From Callaeas wilsoni (lineage: Eukaryota > Chordata > Aves > Passeriformes > Callaeidae), in contig VWPU01003235.1 of the NCBI GenBank assembly GCA_013398955.1, positions 1 to 64,000 on the forward strand: 64,000 nt of DNA, given 5' to 3'. The position numbers and the translations under genes were made by a program. Below, piece after piece: positions 52,485 to 64,000 of this stretch; position 1 is the first letter of the stretch, and every line of letters starts with the position of its first letter. The notes under the pieces were generated by a model that was not told where the DNA came from, did not search any database, and worked only from the letters and a program-made list of their open reading frames with translations.

Positions 52485-53898
52485 TTTTTGAACCAGACCC
52501 CTAAACACAGACATTTGCTCTTACTCAGAAGAACAAAGTCTGAACAGACTCATTCCTGTGTCCTGCCTAAACACTGCTGTAGTTTAGTAAGATGGTACAA
52601 GAGGTGCCATGGCTTCCTCTCCTTGGGCAAACAGACCACACCTGACACAGAGAAGCAGCAGCACTGGGTTCATCTCTGAACACATCAGCTCCGGGCATAT
52701 ACACTGAAAAAAATGCTGAAGTAAGTAGTGCCAACACCAGTCACCTTAGGCATGGTTAAAGCATTTGCTTGACTAGTAAGAGATTTGTATTTTAAGTCTT
52801 TTTCCAGTCTACAGTGCTCAAGCCATGGCTGCTATCAGCCCAAGGGAATTCCCTGTCCTTCAGGCTGCTAACTAGTCTTCACCTTTCTCTTTTGAATCAG
52901 CTCCTCTGAAGGACATATACACACATACAAATTTCAAATCAAAACATGTTTTTGCCAATATTAGAGTAAATTTTTCCTCTTACATTCTGCAGTGACATCT
53001 GCTAACTGAAGCTATGGTGACACTATTTGGCCTGAGATACAAAATTCTTTCCTTAAAGGTGGGCTTCACGTATTTTTCTAAATACAGGTTACAGAACCAG
53101 CAAAAGGGGGAAATTATTTTTTTCTCCTTCTAATGTAGGTCAAATCATGTCAGCAGCAAATAACCTACTTTACCTTGACAATCCAGCCGTAGGTAGTTTG
53201 AAGATTATTGTGTACTGAACTGGAATCCAAAAGAGGAATTGTGAATGAGCTTCACACTTCATCAGCATAATTGGCAAGAAGTTATTTGTAGTTCAAATAA
53301 AAACATACAATTGCTAAAGAAAATCTCAAATGGCACTACAGCAAATAAGCAAGGTTGTCAGTCAATCACAATTTCCAAGAAATTGGGTTTGTGAGGAAGT
53401 GCTGGCTGAAAATGTATTTATGTCTAATATCCTTTTGTCTTAGTAAATTGTGTTCTATTTACAGCCCATCATAATGGGAAAACAGAACATTTCCAGAGAC
53501 TGCAAAATCCAGAGGTTTGAATCTTTCTTCCTTCATTCCTTTTCATGAGACAAAGACAGGACAAAGAAGGAGGTGGCAACTTTCATCACGACCTTGCTAC
53601 TCTGGGCCAGTAGTGGCCCTGAAAGATATTGCTGTTCTCATGAGCGTCGAGGGACATATGAGAAATGAGCTAAATTTCATCAAAGTTCCCAGTGGAAAGC
53701 ATCTGTATTACAGACACTGCTAGGAACTAATTGGTTTCCATGACTAATGAAATTCATATGGAAATATTGATCAAAACACTCCCCTTAGGTTTCTGTTGAA
53801 AGTGTGTAAAATAAAGATATTTCATATAAATATATCTAATATTTTATATTGCTTCCTAATAAGTTTAAAACATAAAAATTGAATGGATAGATGTATAT

Positions 53899-54004
53899 GA
53901 GCAACCTGATCTAGTTGAACATGTCCCTGCTCATTGCTGGGATGTTGGACTAGGTGACTTTTAAAAGTCTATCCCAACCCAAATTATACTGTAGTTCTGT
54001 GATC
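53899..54004 (+). mobile_element. CR1 LINE 3' tail
   Basis: 'GAGCAACCTGATCTAGTTGA' followed by 'ACATGTCCCTGCTCATTGCT' and 'GTTGGACTAGGTGAC' is the CR1 3' end. The terminal repeat is worn to 'GTAGTTCTGTGATC'. The copy is about 105 bp long and 5'-truncated. Confidence 0.92.
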
Positions 54005-57000
54005 TTTTACCCACTTGGTAAAACAAAAAACTTTTCAAAACTGCTTTTCTCTTCTCTTATTAGTTTACTTATCACTATATCTGCTGAGACAAATGGAAAA
54101 TCTCTTATTCACAAAAACAGCAATAAAACTCCTGATGTTCAAAAGGGTTATTCACATGCCAGAAGATATGAATGTTTATAGATGCTTTGTTAGGCTGTGA
54201 CCTGAATTATTATTGTCACTTTTAAGGTTGCAACTGGCCAGCATAAAAGCTGTGTGTGCACAAAGGGTGCAGAATGAGCCATCAAAAGGAGCAAAAAATA
54301 AACATGGCTTGCCTAGTTTTCTGTAGCTTCCAGTTTCACCACCTCCACAGACTTTAACTAAGGGCATGATCAGCCAGAAATTTTAGAAAGGCGGAAATCA
54401 ATTCTGCAATCAGAGGGCTCCCCAAATCAAGCCTAAAGGGGAATTTTCAAAGTCCCTGCAGATCCACTGTAATTGTGCTGAAAACAGACAAAAGCTGAAG
54501 AACTGCCATGGGAAAAGTCCCCGGTACCAGCATACTCCCAGAGATCCCAGGACTGCATTCAGTTCCAAATTCCTTCTCTTTAGCTACCCTGTCATTTTTT
54601 TGTCCACAGGCCCCCGCCTCCCCCCCCCAAAAAAGGCAGTAGCCTTGTATGTTCTAAGATTCAAAAGATCATTTGTGTCTAAACACCAGTAAAAGAATTA
54701 TTTGCATGTTTCCAGGAATGTCAAAACAGGAGGGGTTTTTCCCCTCATGCTTTGGGCAAAAGGCATATGTACACTGTTATTCCCTCCAGGACCCTCTCAA
54801 CAATTCCAGCAGCTCTCTGTGAGACTAATTAGAAGAGAAACAGCGAGGAAGCTGCTGTTAGATCAGAAATTCAAGCCTGAGTCAGACACCTCGATTTCTT
54901 CATTCCCATTCTTAATGCAAAGGTGGGACAAAGCAGGCAGTAAAGCCCTGCTTATACTCCAAACACTGTGTTTGTCTGTCCTTTGGTGCCAAAGGACCAC
55001 GTGCTGAAGCTCCCACCGCATGGGAGCCAGCTGGAGAAAGAGCTGGTGGCTGCTGAGCTCCTGGCTGAGCCCCCCTTAGTCAGTGTGGGCAAGCAGCACC
55101 TCAGACCCTGCAGTCCCATGGCCAGTTCCCAGCACTGGACAGTGAGTCCAGGCTGCAGCCATAGAAGAAAGAAAGGAGTATGCAATAGTAAAATAGTTCC
55201 TCTCAGACCAATTGCATTTCTCTATAGTCTTTCTCCTCCCCAGCATCTTTGTGGGCTGTTAGAGTCTCCCTGGAGAATGAATTTTAATTTTAAAAAAGCC
55301 TCCGGTGGATAATGTGCGTATAACTCTTCCCAGAGGAGCTGCTGCACTTGCAGCAATAATATCCATCCTGAAGGCTGAAATCACTGACAAGTCGAGCTAG
55401 GTGCTCTATTTTGGCATGAGCTGCCCATCAACCCAACGCTACTATCTCCTGTCCAGTGTGATCAGTATCTATGAAGCTGCCCTCGGGACTGCAAAGACAG
55501 TTAAGAAGTTTAGAAGTCAATTAGCTGAGATAAACTGCTAACTTAATTGACTCATTCCAAGTAAACTAAGTCTATTGTGGGAAGATTTTAAAGAGCAACT
55601 GGGAATTTCTGGGATCCCACCAAACTGGTGCTGCATGAGTGCACTGAAAGACCCACTGGGGATAAGACAGGTTGAAGGGAAAAGCTTTTCCTAGGCTTCA
55701 AATCCAGTCTTTGCTATGGCTTCACAGGTAGAAATCTGCAATAATTCCCCTGGAAGTCTCCAGTACAAGATGCATTTCTGTGAAATAAGGTTGTAACAGC
55801 AAATTTTATGGGAAAGTTGGGACGCACTACCTCATCTACAGAAAATGTTTTCATAGAGTTCATCTGAGTATCAGCAAACTTCTGCCAGAAAATCTTTTCC
55901 AGCAGCGGGATAAAATTCCTGGTCAAACTGGAAAAAGGATATTGGTTCTGCATTTGTAATGGGGACACCAAGAATTGTGCAAAACTCCAGCTTCCAGACC
56001 TGCTCTGACTCACAAAAAACACAAGCACTTAAAAGAGCCTAAGAGCTGAATTTTTCAGAAGTGTCTCCAGGAATTGAGAGCCTCTGCTTGCCTCTCTGAA
56101 GGTGCTTCAATCTCTGTAAAAAAGCTGAATATTCAGAAATGTGAAATACTCCTTGAACTGGCACAGGAGGCACAGCCACATGGTCAAGGCTCTCAGCCAG
56201 TAACCTGGCACCATACATGGATGAAGGTGAGCTTCTCCCAGGCAGGTACAGTGCCCTAAACACCTTTCACAGACACATACATATATGTCTCTTTTTCCCA
56301 GAAGAAAAAAACCTTGAAAAGTTTTTGTTGCTTGCAGCACAGAACAGCAAGCCCCTTTTATCTGCAGAGGTCTTTCAGGCTGAGGAAGACAACCAAGGAG
56401 CTCACAGACATAGGTTTCCCTTCTCATCTCCTGCTCCACCAGGAGATTCTTCCTCTTGGCATGCTTGCATCTTCTTTCCATCACGCTCTTTTCACTTCTG
56501 GGCTTCTCCTTGCCGTTTGATGTTTTCGTCAGCTCTAATGCACAGGAGGTGAAGGATGAGCATCACCACTTCCCCCAGGCTACCAGTGGCCAGGCCTGCT
56601 GGAGAAAGGAGCCCTCTTGCATCCTGACCCTCTGCCACAGCTCTCTCCATGTCCAAGGGGCCAGAGCTGAGCAGCACCCTCATCCACCCCGCCCCAGCTA
56701 TTCCCCTCAGCCGTGGTTCACGCTGTTCTCTCAGGCAGTGTCTCCTGTTTATCACGTAGGTACAAGGAATCTGAAGGAAGAGTGATGTTAAAAGGTTGCT
56801 GCAACATAGAAATCATTGGTGTTAAACTACAACTATTTCCTGAAGAGATACCAGCTTGTAGGATTGACCTTGTTCTCACTGGTAAGGAAGGCAAATGTTC
56901 AGTCAGCACTCCTTCTCTAGCTGAATAATGGTCAGGTAACATACAGGCTGGGGAACTTCTGGAAACAGGTAAAATTTAACTGCTAAAAAAAAGACATTTT

Positions 57001-60000
57001 AAATGGAGAAAAGGGTGAAAATTAATAATGCTTGTCTGTCCATGTTTGTTTTTAAAGCACACCTCTTCCTCTGTCAGAAATTCTGAATTCTCAAAATGCT
57101 CATCTTGCCTCTGCCTATATTTTTTTTCTTCAAAACCATTGCCAGTTTTCTCTTCCACCTCCTCACCACAGGGGATCTGCATGTGAGGACACTGTGCTAT
57201 CAGTCCAGTGTATTTGACTGTCCTTAGTGCTATGACAATTCTGAGGGCAGGCAGAAGTTCTCAGATAGAAAGTGTCACCATCGAAAAATGTAGAAAAATA
57301 GTTCGTGTAAATGACAGAACTCAAAAGTCTTTCAAAACTGCCTTCTTACCTGTAGGGAGACACCCAGCCTTTGTATTCAACTATGATCTCAACAAGATTT
57401 CCAATTTTTTAAATGAAATATTTCTATTATTTCTCAAATAAATTCTTCATCATTTCCCAAAAGTGGGAAATACTCAGACTCCCTCTTTCTATTCCCCAAA
57501 CCAACTTAGTTATTTTTCCAGATCGTGGAATTTCTCAAAGATGGCAAACACTCAGAACAAATCTTAGCAACTAATTAACCCTTCCCTGTTTCACCATCAG
57601 TCACAATTTCTACAGCATTAATCTCATGCCTGTGTCCAGGGAATTGCATTTCTCGATGCTGCATTAAATCCATGGAAATAGTTTGGAGAATCATAAGGTC
57701 TTAAAACTTTAAAACCATTTAAACTCAGTCAGATACAGCTTGGGATGGGGATTCTCAGATGTGGAGTTCTGTGTAGTTCCACTCACTTGCTGGACCAATG
57801 TCAAACTATGAGCCAGCACAAAATCCAGTTTGTAGTTACTGCATCTCCAGATGATTATCCAAATAAAGCTTAATTTTTAATTCAAAAGCAGAAAGGTCTG
57901 AAGGGTCCTTTTTTTGAGAAGGGCTGGATTGTTCTTAGAAGAAGTCTAGAAATATAGTCTTTATTTTAGATGTTCCTCATAATGCTTCACTAGTTGCAAA
58001 ATGATATTAATAAGAATCAGTTCTAGAATGAGATCACTTCATTTTTATTAGTCAGTATAAATTATCTCCTTACTACCCTGTTTCTGACAGATCTTGGGTT
58101 TTCAGCTAACAAGCACCAAAACCTGTCTCACCAGCACTGAGCAATAACGTCCTGAATAATCGCAGGAACTCATTTATCACTAAAACGTCATATCTCAAAA
58201 TCAGCTGCCGTATCACTTGGCATGTAGAAATAATTGTATTATATTTAACCCCTCAGTAACTCATCTACCTAAGTCGTTTCCAAATTATATGTTCCCTTCT
58301 CCTAGGCTTTCATTAGACTGACAAATATCTGTGTCACTATGTGAGCTACAAGTTCGTTGGAACAAGCGGTCTTCATTGCAGTGTTATTGCCAGCTGGTGG
58401 CAGAAGCAGGATGAGTGATTTGTTTGCTTTGTGAGGCTGGCTTTCATTGTCCTGAATTCAACACTAACATCTTGCTAATCCTGCATTTAAATCTACGGAC
58501 ACTAATGCGCCCCTTTTTGGATCTCCTCATTGAAGTATCAAAGGCTTAGAAAGGCTAACAATAATTTCTCCATCTGTAGGGTTCAAAAAAACCTGAGGAT
58601 TAAAATCTTTGCCGTGGATAGGTTGTAAATTATGTATTTCTCTGGACATTACTATGAGTAATTCTGCTTTGCAATGGAGTGCTATGATCCAAAGTCAGAA
58701 CAACATTAAAGGATTAATTTCCTTCTTGATTCATTATTGCGTGGTTTTTTTCCTTTTTTCTTATGTTTCTACTCTGCTTATGTACTAAAAATGTTTTATT
58801 CATAGATCCTTACATAATTTTCCATGACCACGGCACAAGACACATTTGAATGCCTTGATGTTTCAAACACACATCTCATTTTATAGTTTAGGATTACACA
58901 GCCCATAACTGCACTGTGTTCTTTTATTCTGGTGATATGACACCAAAACAATTGTATAAGTACAAATTGAAATTTTGCAGCATAACACTCACTTTCCTGT
59001 TACAAAATATCCAGATGAAAGACTGGGCTGGTTGCTCTATAATGCTCTTTTTGGGAATGACTTTTGCTCAGAGTTTTTCACTTTTCCGTCTTTCATATCC
59101 ACAAAGTTAAAAGACAGAAGTGGGAGGGGAGCAGGAGGAAATACTGGAAACCCACATCAAAATTTTCGAGGGATTGTAATACCTCTCATTGACAGCTTTT
59201 TCATCACAATGCCAATTATGATCAATATAAAAGTTATTTGTGCCTGGATAAGAATTTCCAGTGCAGTTGGACTGGCACAGGATTCTTCTAAAGCACTCCT
59301 CCAAATGTACAGTCATAGCATAAAATAAACCCTCTAATTAGTTCTGGTACAACATTGCTCTCTATTCCGGTTTACTGGTAAAGTTAAGTGATGGTGTGTG
59401 CTTATTTTGAATACATTAAACACTTTGTTCTCATCAGATTCTACGCACATTTCACAGAGGAACATACATCTGCTCCATCAGTGGTATAAAATGGGTATTT
59501 CCTCAGGGGTGTGTATAAATCTCTGCATCTGCCTGAGATTTGCATAGATGCTGGTACATAGGTCACTTGTGCACTTACTTTCTCTGTGATCTGGGAGTAA
59601 TGCTGGTTAGCTCTCAATGCTGCAGTGAGATCACAGACGTTTTTTGCTTACATATGTAGAGCTTTATTCTGTTATGCATAAGGCTCTGTGCTGCATTCCT
59701 GCTTTTTACATATGTAGAATTAAAAGCTTCCTTTGTATGGTATTGGTGTTTATGCACCCAATTAGTTTCAGGTGTTATGTTAAATTTATAATTCACATAT
59801 TTTGTCCATCAATGAATTATAACTAGTCTGTATGTTGAAAATATTTGTCACAGAAAAGCACCCTTTTGTGTAGCCTATTGTCTTACATTAACTCACTTTT
59901 TTCTCAAGGAATTCCCCCTGCAGCAATCCCCACTGTAAGCCATTAGCTGTGCACATCTGCCCACTCTAATGACCACTCTAGTGTACACATACCTGACTGC

Positions 60001-62473
60001 CATCTAATTTAGACATCACCCATAGGACACTAATACTAATGTCTCCTGGGCCAGCTAAGTCCTGGATTATTGACTAGCTACAGTTATCACTTCATTTGGT
60101 CTTTGGAGGTGAACCAAGTGCACCTGAGGTCATAAATAGGTCAAATGATTATACAGCTTGTGAAGGATTCAGGTGGTTTTTTTACCCTAACAAGAACCAA
60201 AAATATACTTTCTAATTTGTTTTGACGGGGGATCCAATTGCTTTGCCTTTATGCAATATCCCCTTTGTGTAGCTATGAAAATGCAGCCAATTAGGCATAA
60301 AATTCTTTTTTCCGTATGAGCAGCAAGTTAAACAAATTGATGCCATTTAAAATTAACACAGAAAAAGGAAACAAAATTGTTGGCATCAAATATCCAATAA
60401 TCAATCTTTTATTTTATAAAGAAAAGAAAAAGGAAGAAATCAGTGCTGCTATTTCTAATTAAAGTAGTAAATAGATATGTGATAAACAATGAGGGTTATG
60501 ATTGCTGCCTATAAATATGTTGTGAGGAGGTAAACACATGGAGAAGAAAGAGCTATTTAAGCTAAAGGAAAATGGTGGCATGAGAACAAATGGGTATAAA
60601 TTGTTCTTGAATACGTAAGATTGGATTTAGAAGAACATTTTGAGCCGTTGGAAGAAAGGGTTCCTGAACAGCCCTCTAATTAATATTCAAGTGGGGGAAA
60701 AAATACATAAGTGGGGTAAATTGAAGCTTATTAAATAAATTCTATAACCTGTGTTCATCTGAGAGCAAGGGATTCCATACAGTAATCAAGAATTTCCCGT
60801 TCAGTCTAAATTTGTAAAAACGGTATTTGCACACTAGGCCAAATTCAGATCTTTTGCACAGCTCAAAGCAGTATTTGTACCACTGCACATTTTTACATTG
60901 AAAGCAAATCCACCTCTCTCTAGAAAAGAAAGAAATCACCTTCTTCCCAAAACCAACAGACAAATTTGAGTTAATACTGGTTCTGAATTTGGCCCAGTGA
61001 GGAATAGATTCAAATGTTCATGTTTGTAATCAAAGCTGTCTGGTACAGAACCTTTTGGGGTAAATACTCAGTTGTAGCAAGTAAATGTGGGAGAACAGAA
61101 AATTCTGGGTTTTCTCCTTCTGTGGATATTTACATGCATGTTAGCCCACTGGGAGGACTGACATAGTGAGGACCACATTAGAATGCAGCCTGGATTTTGA
61201 CAGCTATAAATTTATGAGAGAAGATAAAACACATGCTTAAGAAACAATTTATTTTTGTATAAAAAATGTGGTGGTTGGACACACAAACAAATGTGAGTTT
61301 TCATGTAAATCAGCAAATCTACTCAAGAGCTGAGTGTGCTTGATCCTATACATCTCAAACCCCATTGCCTTCAATGTGAGCTTGGCACTTACAAACAATG
61401 TTTATAAACGGATCCATGCCAAGATGCCTGCATTAAAAAATGTGAGTGCATGCTGTGTTATAACATTTTGAAAACAAACTATAAAGGTAAAAGAAAAATA
61501 ATGTACCAACTCCTCTATTCATTTTTGCATCAGAGTAAGAAGCAGATATATGGTTTTCTTCAACCAACTTTCTACAAAAACCTGTACTACAGAAAAAAAA
61601 GGTCAATGCTACAAAATTAGGTGTTTTCCTTTCAAATTGTGCTACTTTCACCTAATGTTATCAACTATTGTACTAAACATTGTGTAAAATCTGGGAAAGG
61701 ATAGTCATTTATACACATTTCTTTTTTAGGTGTTTTTCATCGTATGAAAAGTCATCGGCGACCTGCCCCTTGCCTGCCTTTGACGCTGAGTGAAAGTTGG
61801 TGACTGCTGAAGTACCGACACAAGAGGGGATGAAGGAGGCAGCTGCCTAATCCGCTGATCCTTGGGAGAGCTGGCTGAGATGTGGCGAGACATCCAGGAG
61901 CCGCTCCAAATGTGACCCTCCCTTTTTCTCATCGCACACAGAAAGTATCACAATAAATGGGGAGCAATGAGACTTTAAAAAACAAAACCAGGAAGAGGAG
62001 TAATATTGTTACAAACAGCAGCGGCATCCCCAGAGTACCACCGCAGCTCAGAGAACTGTTGTTCTGGGAATTGCTTTGCTATTAGTACTAAAAATTAAGC
62101 AGTCTCACTAGATGCAGCTAACAGTTTTTAAACTGTCAAAGTGTTTCATATACAGTATCTCTGTTTCCCAATTCCATTCCTCATTAACAAAGCAAGGAAA
62201 AAAAATGACTGCATTAATTAGTTCTCCTTCAGCTTTCTTTTTTTCTTCTAATTACACTGGCTCCTCTCCCCTTGCCCGTATACATCAAAAAAATGCCACC
62301 ACATGGAGGGGGGAGATTTGTGCAAGCCTTGGCTGAAGGATCAGGCCCAGTGTTGGAGCAAGCACTGATTCATTCTTTGTCCTTCACAACAGAGCACCAG
62401 AGGTTGCAGCCTGTCCCTTGAACACAGGAACACCGATTGGGCCCAATGCACTGGGTCAGCGTACCTAACAATC
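54005..62473. other. Unique non-coding stretch
   Basis: No gene was confirmed. A C9A6 tract lies at 54620-54634 and a GC-richer patch at 54960-55150 without a recognisable product. Minus-strand frames near 55.7-56.0 kb look protein-like in two different frames at once, so neither is trusted. A plus-strand segment at 61731-61960 has an acceptor-like start and an AATAAA. Confidence 0.45.
58390..58403 (+). promoter_or_regulatory. CTCF-like motif
   Basis: CCAGCTGGTGGCAG fits the vertebrate CTCF core (CCASYAGRKGGCRS) at all but one position. It lies in repeat-free sequence. Single motif matches are common by chance, so occupancy is uncertain. Confidence 0.3.
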
Positions 62474-63102
62474 TGCACTGGTTTTGGCTGGCGTAGAGTT
62501 AATTTTCTTAATAGTGGCTGGTATGGGGCAGTGTTTTGGTTACGTGATGAAAAGTGTTGACAACACAGGGATGTTTTAGCTATGGCTGAGTGGGGCTCAC
62601 AGAGGCACAGCCTTTTCTGCTTCTCACCCCACCTCACCAGTGAGGAGCACGGGGATGCACAGGGGCTGGGAAGGGATACAATTGGGACAGCTGTCCCCAG
62701 CTGACCAAAGAAATATTCCACACCATATAGCAATCATGCTCAGCAATAAAACTGGGCAGAAGTGGAGCTTGGTGGAGACTGATGTTGCTCTGGGCACCAA
62801 CCAGTTTGTGGTAAGAAATTCTTTGCTTTTTCATCGTTTGTGTTTCTCAGCAGAGTGGGTTGGGGGGGGGGGGGGAGGGAGAGGGAGGGATTCCTTCCTC
62901 TTTTATTTTTTAATTCCTTTGTTTTATTGTGGGAGCAGTGGGGGTGGGGTGGTGTTAAATATTATTAAACTGCAGCCCGGCTTTGTCTCAATCCACAAGT
63001 TTTCCCACTTTACCCTTCCCTACATCCCGCGGGGCGGGGGGGTGAGCAAGCAGCTGTGTGTTGCTTTGCTGTGTACCGGGGTTAAGCCACAGAACCACGG
63101 CA
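62474..63102 (+). mobile_element. Solo LTR of an avian endogenous retrovirus
   Basis: The segment beginning TGCACTGGTTTTGGCTGG and continuing 'AGTTAATTTTCTTAATAGTG', 'GGGATGTTTTAGCTATGGCT', 'TTCTGCTTCTCACCCCACCT' and 'GACAGCTGTCCCCAGCTGAC' is recognised as a widespread bird endogenous-retrovirus LTR. A weakened TATA-like CAATAAAAC sits at 62744-62752, a possible poly(A) signal ATTAAA at 62964-62969, and the right end is near 'GGGGTTAAGCCACAGAACCA' (63077-63096). The exact right boundary and target duplication are unclear. No gag, pol, env or primer-binding site follows in the remaining 900 bp, so it is called a solo LTR, formed by recombination between the two LTRs of a provirus. Confidence 0.85.
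62862..62957 (+). repeat. G-rich tract (G14 and GGGA/GGGGT runs) inside the LTR
   Basis: Fourteen consecutive G (62862-62875) are followed by AGGGAGAGGGAGGGA. After an AT-rich spacer comes GGGAGCAGTGGGGGTGGGGT (62931-62950). Four or more G-runs within short distance allow G-quadruplex folding. The tract is unstable and its length may vary or be misassembled. Confidence 0.9.
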
Positions 63103-64000
63103 GGGCTCTGCTCCTTGCTCGTGCCCGGCTTTCTCCCCCAGCCGTGCTCTGCTGCTGCTGAGCGCAACAGCCTCAGCAAGGCAAACCACTGCAGGGGAAA
63201 CACCGCAACCTCCAGCAGCTCCTGCTTCCCCACGCACCTGCAGTAGCAGGTGTGCACGGGCTGGTCACACACTCACCAGCATGTTTTGTGCACACAGGCT
63301 CCAGCCTTGTTAAGGCTTTTGTTAACACCAAGGTGAAATAAGGATAATGCCCTTTCATCAGTGTTTTCCTCGGTCTTATCTTCCTTTCTTCTCCTCAACC
63401 ACAAAAAGACTGTTCTCCAGACACTACTTTGACAGTGAGTATTTTACAGGGGAAGAGAGATGGAAGAAATTGTTACTATTTTACAATTATCTTTACAATA
63501 TAGTAAGCACGTGCAAGGTGAAAGGCTGAGCAATGACAACAGTACAGATGCAGCTGCTGCCTGCACCTCACATCACTTTTTCAGCCCGTCCTCACACAGC
63601 CTGTTGGTTTGACTTCCAAAAATTCTCACTTAAATATCTATGTACTAAAAAACCTCTCATTTGCCAAGAAAAGAAAGCTCATTTGCACTGCACAATGCCG
63701 ATTGTAATTTGATTCCACCAACTTGAGATGTTTGCTGCATTGCACAGACACCTGTGCGATGAACCAGCCGCCTCTCTCGCTGACATGTACACACAATGTG
63801 CACCTGCAAATCCCCATCTCTCCTTTCAGGAAGAAATGTACAGCATTAAAGTGCAGGCATCTTCCAGAATTTTTAGAAAGGACTCAAATCCACAAACTGA
63901 ACTCATGGGATGATGCCTGAGTAGAAAAGTCTTTGGTGCTATTTCATCATTAGTCTGATTCTTAAGAGGGACAACATGAGCTCTAGTTTGCACTAACTGG
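63103..64000. other. Flank downstream of the LTR
   Basis: GC-rich for about 200 bp (63103-63290), then AT-rich. No retroviral internal sequence, gene or repeat was recognised. The overlapping frames at 63723-63920 have no family likeness. Confidence 0.5.

Larger units (their letters stand above)
46303..53898. other. Unique non-coding stretch with minisatellite and possible regulatory DNA
   Basis: No gene was recognised. Frames at 46699-47130 (minus, 143 codons) and 50712-51107 (plus, 131 codons) have no family resemblance or partner exons. Repeats and candidate elements within it are listed separately. Confidence 0.5.

Noticed and set aside
55714..56028. Minus-strand frame with a possible exon at 55849-55965 (acceptor AATGCAG, donor GAG|GTAGTG)
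   Set aside because: A second frame over the same bases looks equally protein-like ('FFQFDQEFYPAAGKDFLAEV'), so composition gives no support. The donor is weak and no family is recognised.
61433..61651. Minus-strand segment with acceptor TTTTTTTCTGTAG and peptide 'FCRKLVEENHISASYSDAKM'
   Set aside because: The only donor (TTG|GTACAT) is weak and the open segment is about 75 bases; too little to call.
62640..63161. Longest open frame in the window (173 codons, plus strand)
   Set aside because: It lies inside the LTR and its Gly run is produced by the G14 tract; it has no retroviral or host protein likeness.
1..64000. CRISPR arrays, bacterial operons, rRNA and phage genes
   Set aside because: No regularly spaced repeats, no dense coding and no prokaryotic signals occur anywhere in the window.

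Overview
The window looks like non-coding DNA from a bird nuclear genome. The evidence is several CR1 non-LTR retrotransposon copies with the avian-type 3' end (tails ending in ATTCTATGATTCT-like units), one solo retroviral LTR of a type common in bird genomes, low overall repeat density, AT-rich unique sequence and no bacterial gene organisation. One ambiguous base (N at 14072) beside a T-run points to a draft eukaryotic assembly. No complete host gene, tRNA, rRNA or recognisable small-RNA gene was found on either strand. The open frames are short, and the longest lie inside CR1 or the LTR, so the window reads as a gene desert or the inside of a large intron.

Layout. 1-9.2 kb is unique AT-rich DNA. 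A CR1 3' fragment (+) lies at 9.23-9.57 kb, followed by unique DNA with a 22-bp perfect palindrome at 13.73 kb and a faint older CR1-like patch at 14.34 kb. At 24.06-25.30 kb on the minus strand there is a decayed Ty3/gypsy-type LTR retrotransposon. It has a gag capsid tail, a zinc-knuckle-like remnant and most of an integrase core in broken frames, with protease/RT/RNase H apparently missing. A 1.8-kb CR1 (+) with a readable but dead reverse transcriptase occupies 29.23-31.00 kb. A second CR1 copy (-) at 33.70-35.17 kb keeps endonuclease and the start of RT, has lost the RT core by internal deletion, and also lacks its 3' end. Short CR1 tails lie at 37.0 and 53.9 kb (+), and two CR1 3' regions sit head-to-tail at 45.00-45.33 and 45.66-46.30 kb (-). 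A MIR-like SINE trace is at 50.36 kb. The last kilobases hold the LTR at 62.47-63.10 kb (+).

Between the repeats are microsatellites (TA/TGTA at 42.33 kb, TGGT at 52.44 kb), a 24-bp minisatellite at 47.8 kb, homopolymers, and a few stretches that could be conserved regulatory DNA: POU-like sites at 51.5 kb and a CTCF-like site at 58.39 kb. A few splice-site-flanked open segments are candidate exons only, the best being minus-strand 42186-42331. No set of genes works together here. The most unusual item is the Ty3/gypsy relic, because such elements are scarce in bird genomes.
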